Shown here in pieces: positions 27,704 to 36,097 of a DNA stretch of 64,000 bases. The notes under the pieces are model-generated. The model was not told where the DNA came from. It was given only the letters and a program-made list of their open reading frames with translations, and searched no databases. Position numbers and translations under genes: made by a program. The stretch is from Sphingobacterium sp. ML3W (GTDB lineage Bacteria > Bacteroidota > Bacteroidia > Sphingobacteriales > Sphingobacteriaceae), in the NCBI RefSeq assembly GCF_029542085.1, contig NZ_CP107036.1, positions 4,712,001 to 4,776,000 on the forward strand, written 5' to 3'. How positions within the stretch are numbered: position 1 is the first letter of the stretch; every line of letters starts with the position of its first letter.

Positions 27704-27737
27704 GAATATGCCTAATTTTAAAATGTTAGGCATATTC
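27704..27737. terminator. Intercistronic hairpin between ricT and gldH
   Basis: A perfect 12-bp inverted repeat (GAATATGCCTAA at 27704-27715 with its complement at 27726-27737), followed only by a weak AT-rich tail. It may be a leaky terminator or an mRNA-processing hairpin within the operon. Confidence 0.55.
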
Positions 27738-27755
27738 TATTTATATAGATTTAAA

Positions 27756-28220
27756 ATGAAACTAAAGACTTTTCTTTTTGGAGTTTTATGTATTGGTTTA
27801 TGGGCATCTTGTGACCAAACTGCTATTATCAATGAAAATAAACCTATCGAAAATAAGACGTGGTTATATACCTCACATCCTAGTTTTCAATTCCATATTA
27901 GCGACAAGACAAAAAAATACGATGTACTTATAGATGTACGCCATACACCTGAATATGCTTTTTCAAATCTCTTTGTTTTGATTTACCAGCAAGGTCCCGA
28001 TAAAAAAACAAATACCTTCCGTAAAGAAATTAAATTGGCAAAATCAGATGGAAAGTGGATTGGAAAATCATCAGGTAGTCTTTACAATCAGCAATCTATC
28101 ATTCATCAAGATTACATATTTCCAGACACAGGATTATATACGATATCCATTGAACAGAATATGCGAGATAATCCTTTGCAGGAAATTACAGATATTGGAT
28201 TGACAGTAATACCAAAATAA
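27756..28220 (+). CDS. gldH: GldH-like gliding motility lipoprotein
   Basis: A 154-residue lipoprotein starting MKLKTFLFGVLCIGLWASC; Cys19 ends a lipobox. The body (W-L-Y at the start, FQFHISDKTKKYDVLIDVRHTPEY, PDTGLYTISIEQNMRDNPL, DIGL) fits GldH, required for gliding and linked to the type IX secretion machinery in flavobacteria. The longer frame from 27708 is rejected because it puts 16 residues before the lipoprotein signal. The TAA overlaps the lpxK ATG by one base. The position after ricT is a known Bacteroidota neighbourhood. Confidence 0.82.
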   Translation: MKLKTFLFGVLCIGLWASCDQTAIINENKPIENKTWLYTSHPSFQFHISDKTKKYDVLIDVRHTPEYAFSNLFVLIYQQGPDKKTNTFRKEIKLAKSDGKWIGKSSGSLYNQQSIIHQDYIFPDTGLYTISIEQNMRDNPLQEITDIGLTVIPK

Positions 28221-29269
28221 TGTGGACTTTCTTACGATATCTGCTTCTTCCCCTCTCCATTATTTTTGGATTAATCGTATGGTTAAGAAATCGCCTATAT
28301 GATTTCCATGTGCTACCAGCTCGATCTTTCCAGATTCCTACTATCGTTATTGGTAATTTAGCAGTTGGTGGTACCGGTAAGAGTCCCATGACCGAATTTG
28401 TTGTCTCATACCTTAGTCGTTACTACAAGGTAGCTATTCTCAGCAGAGGTTATGGTCGAAAAACAAAAGGATTCCGGACTGTGCAAACAGATTCTCTAGC
28501 AATAGATGTAGGTGATGAGCCATTGCAATTCAAAAACAAGCTTCCAAATGTCACAGTAGCGGTATGTGAAGATCGTTGTACTGGAATAGAAAAACTTCAG
28601 ACAGATCATCAGCTTATTATCTTGGATGATGCCTATCAACATCGAAAATTATCTCCTTTATTTAATATTCTTTTATTCGATTTCCGATCCTTTTCGCAAC
28701 CTATGTTTGTATTTCCCACTGGAAATTTCAGAGACCTACTCACTGAATCTAAACGAGCACAAATCATAGTCATTACAAAATGTCCGCCTAATATTTCTAG
28801 TGAGGAAAAAATACGTATAGAAGAAAAGCTCCGTCGTTATAACAGAGAGGCCTTGATCGCGTTTAGCCATATAGACTATTTTGAACCTGTTAGTAGTGAT
28901 GGGAAACCTATTGATATAGAAAATAAGGATATAATATTAGTGACAGGAATTGCCAGACCACAGCCATTACTAGATCATGTCAATAAAAAAGCAAACTCTG
29001 TCAATCATATCTCTTTTGGAGATCACCATACATTTAACGACTCCGATATTGACCAAATCATAAAAGCATTCCAAACTCTAAATAGTAGCAATAAAATAGT
29101 ATTAACCACTGAAAAGGATTATCAACGGCTAAAACCATATAAAGATCGTTTCGATACTATAGAACTCGTCTATTTACCGATAGGACTTAAATTTAATGAT
29201 CCAGAACAAAGAGATCAATTTTGTAATATTATAAGTGATACAGTCGCATTAAGTGTTAATCAACCTTAA
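28220..29269 (+). CDS. lpxK: Tetraacyldisaccharide 4'-kinase (lipid A kinase)
   Basis: A 349-residue LpxK, which phosphorylates the 4' position of the lipid A disaccharide at the inner membrane. An N-terminal membrane helix (LRYLLLPLSIIFGLIVWL) precedes the P-loop-like GNLAVGGTGKSPMTEF (about residues 46-61). The catalytic ILDDAYQHRKLSP segment and TTEKDYQRLKPY follow. The length is typical. Its ATG overlaps the gldH stop. Its presence shows a Gram-negative outer membrane with lipid A. Confidence 0.95.
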   Translation: MWTFLRYLLLPLSIIFGLIVWLRNRLYDFHVLPARSFQIPTIVIGNLAVGGTGKSPMTEFVVSYLSRYYKVAILSRGYGRKTKGFRTVQTDSLAIDVGDEPLQFKNKLPNVTVAVCEDRCTGIEKLQTDHQLIILDDAYQHRKLSPLFNILLFDFRSFSQPMFVFPTGNFRDLLTESKRAQIIVITKCPPNISSEEKIRIEEKLRRYNREALIAFSHIDYFEPVSSDGKPIDIENKDIILVTGIARPQPLLDHVNKKANSVNHISFGDHHTFNDSDIDQIIKAFQTLNSSNKIVLTTEKDYQRLKPYKDRFDTIELVYLPIGLKFNDPEQRDQFCNIISDTVALSVNQP

Positions 29270-29350
29270 ATTTTGTTAAGGGCTAATATTTTAGTAAACT
29301 TTTTCGTCAAATTTATATTCAAAAGGAAAGCAAACTTAAAATATAAAGCG

Positions 29351-29719
29351 ATGAAAAAGAAAACTTTAATGGTAATAAGTGGTCTGCTTTTGGCGACAAC
29401 AGTAGCTTTTGCGCAACAGCGCCAACAACGTAGTCCCGAAGAACAGGCGAAGATGCGTGTGGAACATCTAGACAAACTACTTACACTTAATCAAGTGCAA
29501 AAAGATTCCATTTATAATCTTACATTAAGCCAAGCCCAACAGCGAGCGGCAATAAAAAGTGATGGTGGAGACCGCAAAGCCAATATGGAAAAGTTTAAAC
29601 AGCTCCAAGAAGCTCAGGCAACTAAAATAAAATCTTGGCTCACTCCAGATCAAGTAAAACTATTCGATGAACAGCAAGAAAAAATGAAGGATAGAATGAA
29701 AAAACGTTCTGAAAACTAA
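29351..29719 (+). CDS. Small secreted LTxxQ-like (Spy/CpxP-type) protein
   Basis: A 122-residue protein with a signal peptide (about residues 1-21, ending AFA) and a Gln/Lys/Glu-rich helical body. LTLNQVQ and LTPDQVKLF match the LTxxQ pattern of Spy/CpxP periplasmic chaperones. The ATG at 29351 gives a clean signal peptide; the 26 residues before it in the open frame are AT-rich leader read as protein. It is related in plan to the two genes at 30104 and 30560. A chaperone or metal-stress role is inference. Confidence 0.75.
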   Translation: MKKKTLMVISGLLLATTVAFAQQRQQRSPEEQAKMRVEHLDKLLTLNQVQKDSIYNLTLSQAQQRAAIKSDGGDRKANMEKFKQLQEAQATKIKSWLTPDQVKLFDEQQEKMKDRMKKRSEN

Positions 29720-29730
29720 TTTTAATGAAA

Positions 29731-29757
29731 AAGGTCGATAAATAATCGACCTTTTTT
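29731..29757 (+). terminator. Intrinsic terminator after the first LTxxQ gene
   Basis: A 9-bp stem (AAGGTCGAT with its complement at 29745-29753), a five-base loop and a T-run, 12 bases after the stop. Confidence 0.88.
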
Positions 29758-30103
29758 ATGAATTATTCTATGGTTAGCCAAAATAGTAGAGCGTATACTT
29801 CTCTATAGCATATTAGACCTATAAAGCCTTATAATAGCATTATTAGGCCTTTTAAGGCCATTTATCCTTCCAAGCAAGCATATTCTTTCTTCTATATCAA
29901 AAGCGATTCTCCGCCCTTTATTTAAAACAATCATTATCTATTATATATTGCACCTAAAACACATATACAACTGATAATAAACAAGATACGTAAACATGTA
30001 GCGTTAAAACTTTGTTAAAGTAACATACTTGATACAATATAAATCAGCTTTATTAGTTTTTATATCAAGACATCATAGTTGTAACTTTTTAAATACAATA
30101 GAT
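29758..30103. other. AT-rich intergenic region with small palindromes
   Basis: About 350 bases with no gene. It contains GGCCTTTTAAGGCC at 29846-29859 (a 6-bp inverted repeat) and TAATAGCATTATTA at 29832-29845 directly before it. It should also carry the promoter of the next gene. No RNA gene was recognised. Confidence 0.5.
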
Positions 30104-30490
30104 ATGAAAAAGCTAATTTTAACAGGTATAGGATTGTGTTTGGCACTTAGCCTAACATTCGCCCAACAGGCTACACCTGAGGAAACCGCTGCGAAAGCTA
30201 CTACCGAACTGGTACAAAAGCTGAATCTGAATGATGAACAGAAAACTGCTGTATCCTCCATTCTATTGGATCAAGCAAAAGCAGAAGAAACAATTCTAAA
30301 AGACAGCACTTCCACTGCTGCTGCGAAAGGCGAAACCCTCAATAAACTTCAAACAGAAGTAGACAGCAAAGTGAGTCAATTACTTACAGAAGATCAAAAA
30401 ACTATTTATCAGAAGGTAATTGCCGAACGGCCAGCAAAAGCTGTCCCTACGCGTACAGAACCTACTAAAACAGATTCCAGTGCTAATTAA
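30104..30490 (+). CDS. Small secreted LTxxQ-like protein, tandem copy A
   Basis: A 128-residue protein with signal peptide MKKLILTGIGLCLALSLTFA and a helical body carrying LNLNDEQKTAV and LLTEDQKTIY, two LTxxQ-type motifs. It is a close paralogue of the next gene: signal peptides, PEE.A.K...ELV.KL.LNDEQKTAVS and LDQ.KA are nearly the same. The C-terminus is a Pro/Thr/Ser tail. A periplasmic stress role like that of Spy is only a guess. The start is the ATG at 30104; the frame extends upstream without support. Confidence 0.75.
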   Translation: MKKLILTGIGLCLALSLTFAQQATPEETAAKATTELVQKLNLNDEQKTAVSSILLDQAKAEETILKDSTSTAAAKGETLNKLQTEVDSKVSQLLTEDQKTIYQKVIAERPAKAVPTRTEPTKTDSSAN

Positions 30491-30559
30491 CAGCTTAATG
30501 GAATAATTAAAACAGACGTTAATAAATTTATTAAATAATTTAATTTAAAATTAAACATC

Positions 30560-30967
30560 ATGAAAAAGTTATTTTTAACCGGTATAGGTTTTTTCCTAGC
30601 GATGAGCCTAATATTTGCACAGCAAACCACCCCAGAAGAAAATGCAACTAAAGTTGTAACTGAATTGGTAACAAAGCTTACACTGAATGACGAACAAAAA
30701 ACCGCGGTATCACCAATTGTATTGGATCAAGAAAAAGCGATAGCAGCTGTTATACAAGATACCACAACAACAGCAGATGTAAAAAAAGAGAGCATTACGA
30801 AGCTTCAAAGTGAATCAGATAGCAAGATCGCTCTACTATTGACAGACGAGCAGAAAGTGGCCTTTAAAAAATACATTGAGGAGCGACCTGCAGTAAGTAT
30901 TCCTGCCACTCCTGCACCAACAGAACAAAAGGAAAATAACAACGAAAACAGCAATCAACAACAATAA
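30560..30967 (+). CDS. Small secreted LTxxQ-like protein, tandem copy B
   Basis: A 135-residue paralogue of the gene 69 bases upstream, with signal peptide MKKLFLTGIGFFLAMSLIFA, LTLNDEQKTAVSPIVLDQEKA and LLTDEQKVAFKKY. The tail is Pro-rich, then Gln/Asn/Glu-rich. The high similarity in the first 60 residues and divergence of the tails suggest a fairly recent tandem duplication. A strong terminator follows. The function is unknown beyond the LTxxQ resemblance. Confidence 0.75.
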   Translation: MKKLFLTGIGFFLAMSLIFAQQTTPEENATKVVTELVTKLTLNDEQKTAVSPIVLDQEKAIAAVIQDTTTTADVKKESITKLQSESDSKIALLLTDEQKVAFKKYIEERPAVSIPATPAPTEQKENNNENSNQQQ

Positions 30968-30998
30968 TCATTCTATTCAAATTAAGAGGAATGTATTA

Positions 30999-31039
30999 AA
31001 CCTCTGGATATGCTTAGGCATATTCAGAGGTTTTTTTTA
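30999..31039 (+). terminator. Strong intrinsic terminator after the LTxxQ pair
   Basis: A 15-bp stem with one G-U pair (30999-31013 with 31018-31032), a TTAG loop and a run of eight T. Confidence 0.92.
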
Positions 31040-31060
31040 TTCCACTACCATATAGAGTAC

Positions 31061-31097
31061 AAAAAAAGGGTTGTCTAGATAGACAACCCTTTTTTTA
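31061..31097. terminator. Bidirectional terminator at the dnaA end
   Basis: A perfect inverted repeat: seven A, GGGTTGTCT, an AGAT loop and the mirrored arm ending in T-run. It serves dnaA on the minus strand and backs up the plus-strand terminator just before it. Confidence 0.92.
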
Positions 31098-31120
31098 CTT
31101 TAACTCGATACCAATCGACA

Positions 31121-32545
31121 TTAAGATTTCAATTTCTTCATAATGTCGCTGACATAAGTTTTAAATTTCTTGTCAGTTTCAATTAAATCCTCAACGGTTT
31201 GACATGCATAGATGACGGTTGAATGATCTCTTCCTCCGAAGAATGCGCCAATCGATTTGAGCGAAGATTTTGTGTGGCTTTTTGCTAAATACATCGAAAT
31301 TTGCCTGGCCTGCACGATTTCACGTTTTCTGACCTTTGACTTTACCATATCCACAGGAACCTCAAAGTATTCGCAAACTAATTTTTGAATAAAATCCATT
31401 GAAATTTCCTTATGTGTATTCTTCACAAAATTCTTCAACATCGATTTCGCCAGCCCCAAATCAATTTCTTTTTTGTTCAATGTAGATTGAGCCAATAAAG
31501 AAACCATTGCTCCTTCTAATTCACGAACACTGTTATCGATTTGTGTTGCTACATATTCCACGACATTTTCAGGTAATTCAATGCCGTCAGAATACATCTT
31601 CTTCTTCAAAATCGCCATTCTTGTTTCAAGATCCGGAATTTGAATATCTGCAGATAATCCCCACTTGAAACGACTAAGCAAACGTTCTTCTAAACCAGCT
31701 AGATCTTTAGGTGCTTTGTCAGAAGTCAGAATGATTTGTTTTCCAGATTGGTGCAAATGATTGAATATATGGAAGAAAATATCCTGTGTTTTCTCTTTAC
31801 CAGCAAAATTGTGTACATCATCCATGATGATCACGTCCATTGCCTGATAGAAATTAACAAAGTCATTGATTGTGTTATTTTTCAATGAATCCACAAACTG
31901 CTGACAGAATTTTTCACAGGACACATAAATGACCAACTTATCGGGAAGATTTCTTTTGATTTCATTACCGATAGCTTGGGCAAGGTGTGTCTTTCCCAAA
32001 CCTACATCACCATAAATCATTAAAGGGTTGAATGAAGTACCTCCCGGTTTGTTTGCTACAGCATAGCCCGCAGAACGAGCAAGACGATTACATTCACCTT
32101 CAATAAAATTCTCAAATGTGTAGTTTTGATTCAATTGCGGGTCAACCTGCAATTTCTTTAATCCAGGAATAACAAATGGATTTTTGATATCTCTATTCAA
32201 AGATACCGGCACAGGAATAGATTGTCTCTTACCCTCTGCCCCATTGCCATTCGATGGAAGATTAGTCGTATAGGGATGAGAAGCTGATGACTTCTCAACT
32301 ACAATATTGTATTCCAATCTACCTTGTTCTCCTAGAAATTTCTTTACGGTCTTTCGAAGAATACCCACATAGTGTTCTTCCAACCACTCGTAAAAAAATA
32401 AACTAGGTACTTGAATAGTCAAAACGTCACCCTCCAAACGGACTGCTTTCACAGGTTCAAACCAGGTCTTGAAACTTTGTGCTGGGATATTATCTTTGAT
32501 AATCGAAAGACAATTATTCCAGACACTTGAATACGTTTTTTCCAT
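31121..32545 (-). CDS. dnaA: Chromosomal replication initiator DnaA
   Basis: A 474-residue DnaA starting MEKTYSSVWNNCLSII; the TTG 13 codons upstream is not needed. Domain I is about residues 1-85. The AAA+ domain has Walker A GDVGLGKTHLA, Walker B VIIMDDVHN and the sensor region LLSRFKWGL. The DNA-binding domain IV has the DnaA signature GGRDHSTVIYACQTV. Its product binds 9-mer boxes to open the origin. The upstream region has two DnaA-box-like sites. dnaN is not next to it, and the better box cluster is 9 kb away at 41.3-41.7 kb. Confidence 0.98.
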   Translation of the reverse strand: MEKTYSSVWNNCLSIIKDNIPAQSFKTWFEPVKAVRLEGDVLTIQVPSLFFYEWLEEHYVGILRKTVKKFLGEQGRLEYNIVVEKSSASHPYTTNLPSNGNGAEGKRQSIPVPVSLNRDIKNPFVIPGLKKLQVDPQLNQNYTFENFIEGECNRLARSAGYAVANKPGGTSFNPLMIYGDVGLGKTHLAQAIGNEIKRNLPDKLVIYVSCEKFCQQFVDSLKNNTINDFVNFYQAMDVIIMDDVHNFAGKEKTQDIFFHIFNHLHQSGKQIILTSDKAPKDLAGLEERLLSRFKWGLSADIQIPDLETRMAILKKKMYSDGIELPENVVEYVATQIDNSVRELEGAMVSLLAQSTLNKKEIDLGLAKSMLKNFVKNTHKEISMDFIQKLVCEYFEVPVDMVKSKVRKREIVQARQISMYLAKSHTKSSLKSIGAFFGGRDHSTVIYACQTVEDLIETDKKFKTYVSDIMKKLKS

Positions 32546-33035
32546 TCTAAAATTGTTAATAAGTTGATTTACAATACGCGACAAAAAATATGTTGATAAC
32601 TTTCTCTGAGAACGAAGATGACAAAAAAAAATCAGCTAAAAAACTAAAATATAAAATAATTAATAAAAATCTATATATCAGCTGTTTACCTTGTAAAATT
32701 GTGGAAAACTCGCGCTAAAATTGATCTCTAAAAATAATTATTAACATTCCAAATTTATTTCAAAAAAAAGAACAAAAAAAGTAGTAAACATACTACAGCT
32801 CAGTCTTAAAGGTATAGAACTAAATTAACCAAAATAAAAGCGAAATACAACCTTTAGTTCATATATTTTTAATATTAAATTTATAAGAATTTAAACTCTA
32901 CTTAACAACATTACTCAACATCTTTCTACTCTATTCTGAAGCCCTTGTGAAATAAAAAAGTATAATAATTATAGGTTATTGAACAATCGTTTTTGTAACA
33001 TGACAGGAAGGAAGATTCCAAAAAAACTTTTTTCA
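32546..33035. promoter_or_regulatory. dnaA upstream region with DnaA-box-like sites
   Basis: A gene-free AT-rich stretch of about 490 bases. TGTTGATAA at 32591-32599 and TGTGGAAAA at 32700-32708 are each one change from the reverse complement of TTATCCACA, which suggests autoregulation of dnaA. No larger cluster was seen here. Confidence 0.5.
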
Positions 33036-33040
33036 GCAAA

Positions 33041-33073
33041 AAAAAGGAAATCCCTTTAGAGGATTTCCTTTTT
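33041..33073 (-). terminator. dxs terminator
   Basis: A 13-bp stem (AAAAAGGAAATCC with its complement at 33061-33073) with a seven-base loop; on the minus strand it ends in a long T-run. Confidence 0.9.
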
Positions 33074-33097
33074 ATGGTAAATTATAAGTGGCTGGAT

Positions 33098-35026
33098 CTA
33101 TCCAACCATTGTATGGGTAAATTTTCCATCACACATCTTTTTTCCCTCTTCCACAATTGCAGCAGCATCGTAATGAGAATTTCGCCATTGTGCATTCTGT
33201 TCAGCATGTTCTACAATTCGGTCAGGAATACCTAATCGTATAATCTGACTATTGTAACCATGGTCGGCCATAAATTCCAATACAGCGGAGCCTATGCCTC
33301 CCTGCAGACAGCCATCTTCAACTGTTATTATCTTCTTGAATTTTTTAAAGACTTGATGCAATAAGGCTTCATCCAAAGGCTTAGCAAATCGCAGATCATA
33401 ATGCGCAGGATGTATTCCCAATTCATTCAATTGCTGTACCGCCTTGACGGCTTCATTTCCAATAGCGCCGAAGCTTAAAATAGCGAGTTCCTCGCCTTCA
33501 GTAATCACCCGTCCTTTCCCTATTTCTATTTCCGTAAATGGACGGCGCCAATCTGGCATCACCCCATTTCCTCTCGGATACCGAATGACAAAAGGTCCTT
33601 TATTAGGTAACTGTGCCGTATACATCAAGTTTCTAAGCTCTTCTTCATTCATCGGAGCAGAAACAGTCATATTCGGGACACAACGCATAAATGCAATATC
33701 ATAAGCTCCATGATGTGTTGCACCATCCGCTCCCACTACCCCAGCACGATCTAAACAAAACACAACATTCAAATTTTGTAGGGCGACGTCATGGACAACC
33801 TGATCATAGGCACGTTGCATAAAGGATGAATAAATATTACAAAAGGGTAATAAACCCTGAGTCGCTAAGCCAGCACTAAATGTAACAGCATGTTGTTCGG
33901 CAATGCCAACATCAAATGCTCGGTCAGGCATTGCTTTCATCATGATATTCATCGAGGAGCCAGAAGGCATTGCAGGCGTGATACCAACAATTTTTTCATT
34001 TGCTTCAGCGAGTTCCACCATAGTATGTCCAAAAACATCCTGGTATTTTGGTGCTACAGGTTTTTCACTTGAAGATTTCTTTATCTCGCCAGTAATTTTA
34101 TCAAATAAGCCTGGCGCATGCCACTTCGTCTGATCTTTTTCAGCAAGCGCAAATCCCTTTCCTTTCATTGTTACAACATGTAGCAACTTAGGACCAGGTA
34201 TATGTTTAAGATCTTCAAGCGTCTTGGCCAACTTCTTTACATCATGTCCATCAACTGGACCAAAATATCTAAAGTTCAATGACTCAAAAAGATTAGCATT
34301 CTTCAATAAAGTACCTTTGATGCTTTTCTCCAGTTTTTTTACTATGCCGAGAGCATTTGGTCCCACTTCAGAGATTTTGGTCAACACAGCAGCTATATCA
34401 TCCCGAAATCTATTATATCGTTTTGATGTAGTAATACTTGTTAAATATTCTTTCAGCGCTCCAACATTTGGATCTATGGACATACAATTGTCATTCAAAA
34501 TCACCAATAGGTTAGATTTAGAAATACCGGCATGGTTCAAGGCTTCAAATGACATACCGCCAGTTAAAGCTCCGTCTCCAATAACCGCAATATGTTGACG
34601 ATCTTTTTCTCCTTTTATTTGGGAAGCTACAGCCATGCCTAAAGCCGCTGAAATTGATGTAGAAGAATGCCCGACGCCAAAAGCGTCGTATTCGGACTCA
34701 AAACGATTGGGAAAACCCGAAATTCCGTTTTCTATGCGATTCGTATGAAATATCTCACGACGTCCGGTCAGAATTTTATGACCATAAGCCTGATGACCTA
34801 CATCCCAGATCAATTGATCATAAGGTGTATTCATTACATAGTGTAACGCCACGGTTAACTCAACGACTCCCAAACTTGCTGCAAAGTGACCACCATTCAC
34901 CGAAACTTGATCAATAATAAATTGACGTAATTCCTGGCTTAGTTGTTCTAATTGGTCTTCCTTTAGCTTTTTAAGATCAGAGGGATCGTTTATTTTACTT
35001 AATAGTTCTCCAGCCTCAAATTGCAT
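33098..35026 (-). CDS. dxs: 1-deoxy-D-xylulose-5-phosphate synthase
   Basis: A 642-residue DXS, which condenses pyruvate and glyceraldehyde 3-phosphate to DXP, the first step of the MEP isoprenoid pathway. The thiamine diphosphate motif [18 protein letters not shown], the catalytic Glu region [16 protein letters not shown] and [15 protein letters not shown] are intact, as is the N-terminal [18 protein letters not shown]. The length is typical. It is a single gene with its own terminator. Confidence 0.97.
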   Translation of the reverse strand: MQFEAGELLSKINDPSDLKKLKEDQLEQLSQELRQFIIDQVSVNGGHFAASLGVVELTVALHYVMNTPYDQLIWDVGHQAYGHKILTGRREIFHTNRIENGISGFPNRFESEYDAFGVGHSSTSISAALGMAVASQIKGEKDRQHIAVIGDGALTGGMSFEALNHAGISKSNLLVILNDNCMSIDPNVGALKEYLTSITTSKRYNRFRDDIAAVLTKISEVGPNALGIVKKLEKSIKGTLLKNANLFESLNFRYFGPVDGHDVKKLAKTLEDLKHIPGPKLLHVVTMKGKGFALAEKDQTKWHAPGLFDKITGEIKKSSSEKPVAPKYQDVFGHTMVELAEANEKIVGITPAMPSGSSMNIMMKAMPDRAFDVGIAEQHAVTFSAGLATQGLLPFCNIYSSFMQRAYDQVVHDVALQNLNVVFCLDRAGVVGADGATHHGAYDIAFMRCVPNMTVSAPMNEEELRNLMYTAQLPNKGPFVIRYPRGNGVMPDWRRPFTEIEIGKGRVITEGEELAILSFGAIGNEAVKAVQQLNELGIHPAHYDLRFAKPLDEALLHQVFKKFKKIITVEDGCLQGGIGSAVLEFMADHGYNSQIIRLGIPDRIVEHAEQNAQWRNSHYDAAAIVEEGKKMCDGKFTHTMVG

Positions 35027-35172
35027 AGTACTGCTATTTTACATTAAATGTTTACACAAAGTAACGACAATTTTATTTAATCTTTAAAATAAATCGCATT
35101 TCCATATTGAGCTACAACAAATAAAAGCACCAATAGTTTCTATATGAACAATTCCAAAAGATTTTATTATGT

Positions 35173-35180
35173 AAATTTGT
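35173..35180 (+). promoter_or_regulatory. -7 promoter box for scpA
   Basis: TAAATTTG fits TAnnTTTG and ends only seven bases before the scpA ATG, which predicts a leaderless or nearly leaderless transcript. Confidence 0.5.
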
Positions 35181-35187
35181 ATTAGAT

Positions 35188-35976
35188 ATGCAAGTAGAAG
35201 AAGGTTACGAAATCAAGCTTCCCCAATTTGAGGGACCTTTTGATTTATTACTATTTTTTATCGAGCGGGATGAATTGAACATTCATGATATCCCTATTTC
35301 GAAAATTACTGATGATTTTTTGTCTTACGTGAGTCAAATGCAGGCACTCAATATGGAGATGGCCAGCGAATTTATTTTTGTAGCCTCTACATTGATGCGT
35401 ATTAAGGCGAAGATGCTACTACCTAGACCAGATCTGGATGAAAATGAAAACGAAATAGATCTTAGAGAAGACCTCGTTCAGAAACTTATCCTCTATAAGC
35501 AATTTAAAGAGGTCTGTGAAGGCTTAAAGGTAATGGAAGAAAATCGTCTCCAGTTATTTAGTAGAGGCAACATCCAATATGATATACGACAACGACTACA
35601 ATTGGATGCAACAGGTGAAAACCTAGACAGCTTTGACCTCTATGGACTAATGATGATCTATGAACAAATAATGTATCAATTTCGCAATAGACCACCCGAG
35701 GTAACACATACTGTTGTGAAGTATCCCTATACGATTGAACAACAGAAAAAGGCGATAGCTGAACTTATTGAAATCAATAAGAAATTGGATTTTCAGGAGA
35801 TATTGAAAAACTCAGAAAACAAGATTCAGTTTGTATATAATTTCTTGGCCATTCTAGAGATGCTCCAACAGCGTTTATTGCAGATAGAAGTAGGTCTTGG
35901 ATACAATAATTTCAATGTCGAAGAGCGAGATCCGCAACAAGAAGATCTGATACTCGAAGAGGAACTAGAGCAATAA
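35188..35976 (+). CDS. scpA: Segregation and condensation protein A
   Basis: A 262-residue ScpA, the kleisin that bridges SMC heads in the bacterial condensin. Family marks are the N-terminal LPQFEGPFDLLLFFIERDELNI split by IPISKITDDFLSYV, the ASEFIFVASTLMRIKAKMLLP helix and the C-terminal FLAILEMLQQRLLQIE winged-helix segment. The acidic tail (ILEEELEQ) is common. No scpB or smc is adjacent. Its location near the proposed origin and parS sites fits condensin loading there, but that is inference. Confidence 0.94.
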   Translation: MQVEEGYEIKLPQFEGPFDLLLFFIERDELNIHDIPISKITDDFLSYVSQMQALNMEMASEFIFVASTLMRIKAKMLLPRPDLDENENEIDLREDLVQKLILYKQFKEVCEGLKVMEENRLQLFSRGNIQYDIRQRLQLDATGENLDSFDLYGLMMIYEQIMYQFRNRPPEVTHTVVKYPYTIEQQKKAIAELIEINKKLDFQEILKNSENKIQFVYNFLAILEMLQQRLLQIEVGLGYNNFNVEERDPQQEDLILEEELEQ

Positions 35977-36012
35977 AAAATGGCTGTCAAATTAGTTTGG
36001 CAGCCATTTTTT
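35975..36012. terminator. Bidirectional terminator between scpA and thiL
   Basis: A 12-bp outer stem (AAAAAATGGCTG with its complement at 36001-36012), extended inward with a G-U pair, flanked by A and T tracts; it begins in the scpA stop codon. Confidence 0.9.
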
Positions 36013-36097
36013 ATTGTTTCAACTAAACATTCCACTTATAACTTTTTCAAGATCTATTCGCGGAAAACTCGTTTTTTACTTTTTGGATATCTTCTTT

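Noticed and set aside
29758-30103. tRNA or small RNA gene
   Set aside because: No cloverleaf, CCA end or known small-RNA pattern could be fitted; only short palindromes are seen.
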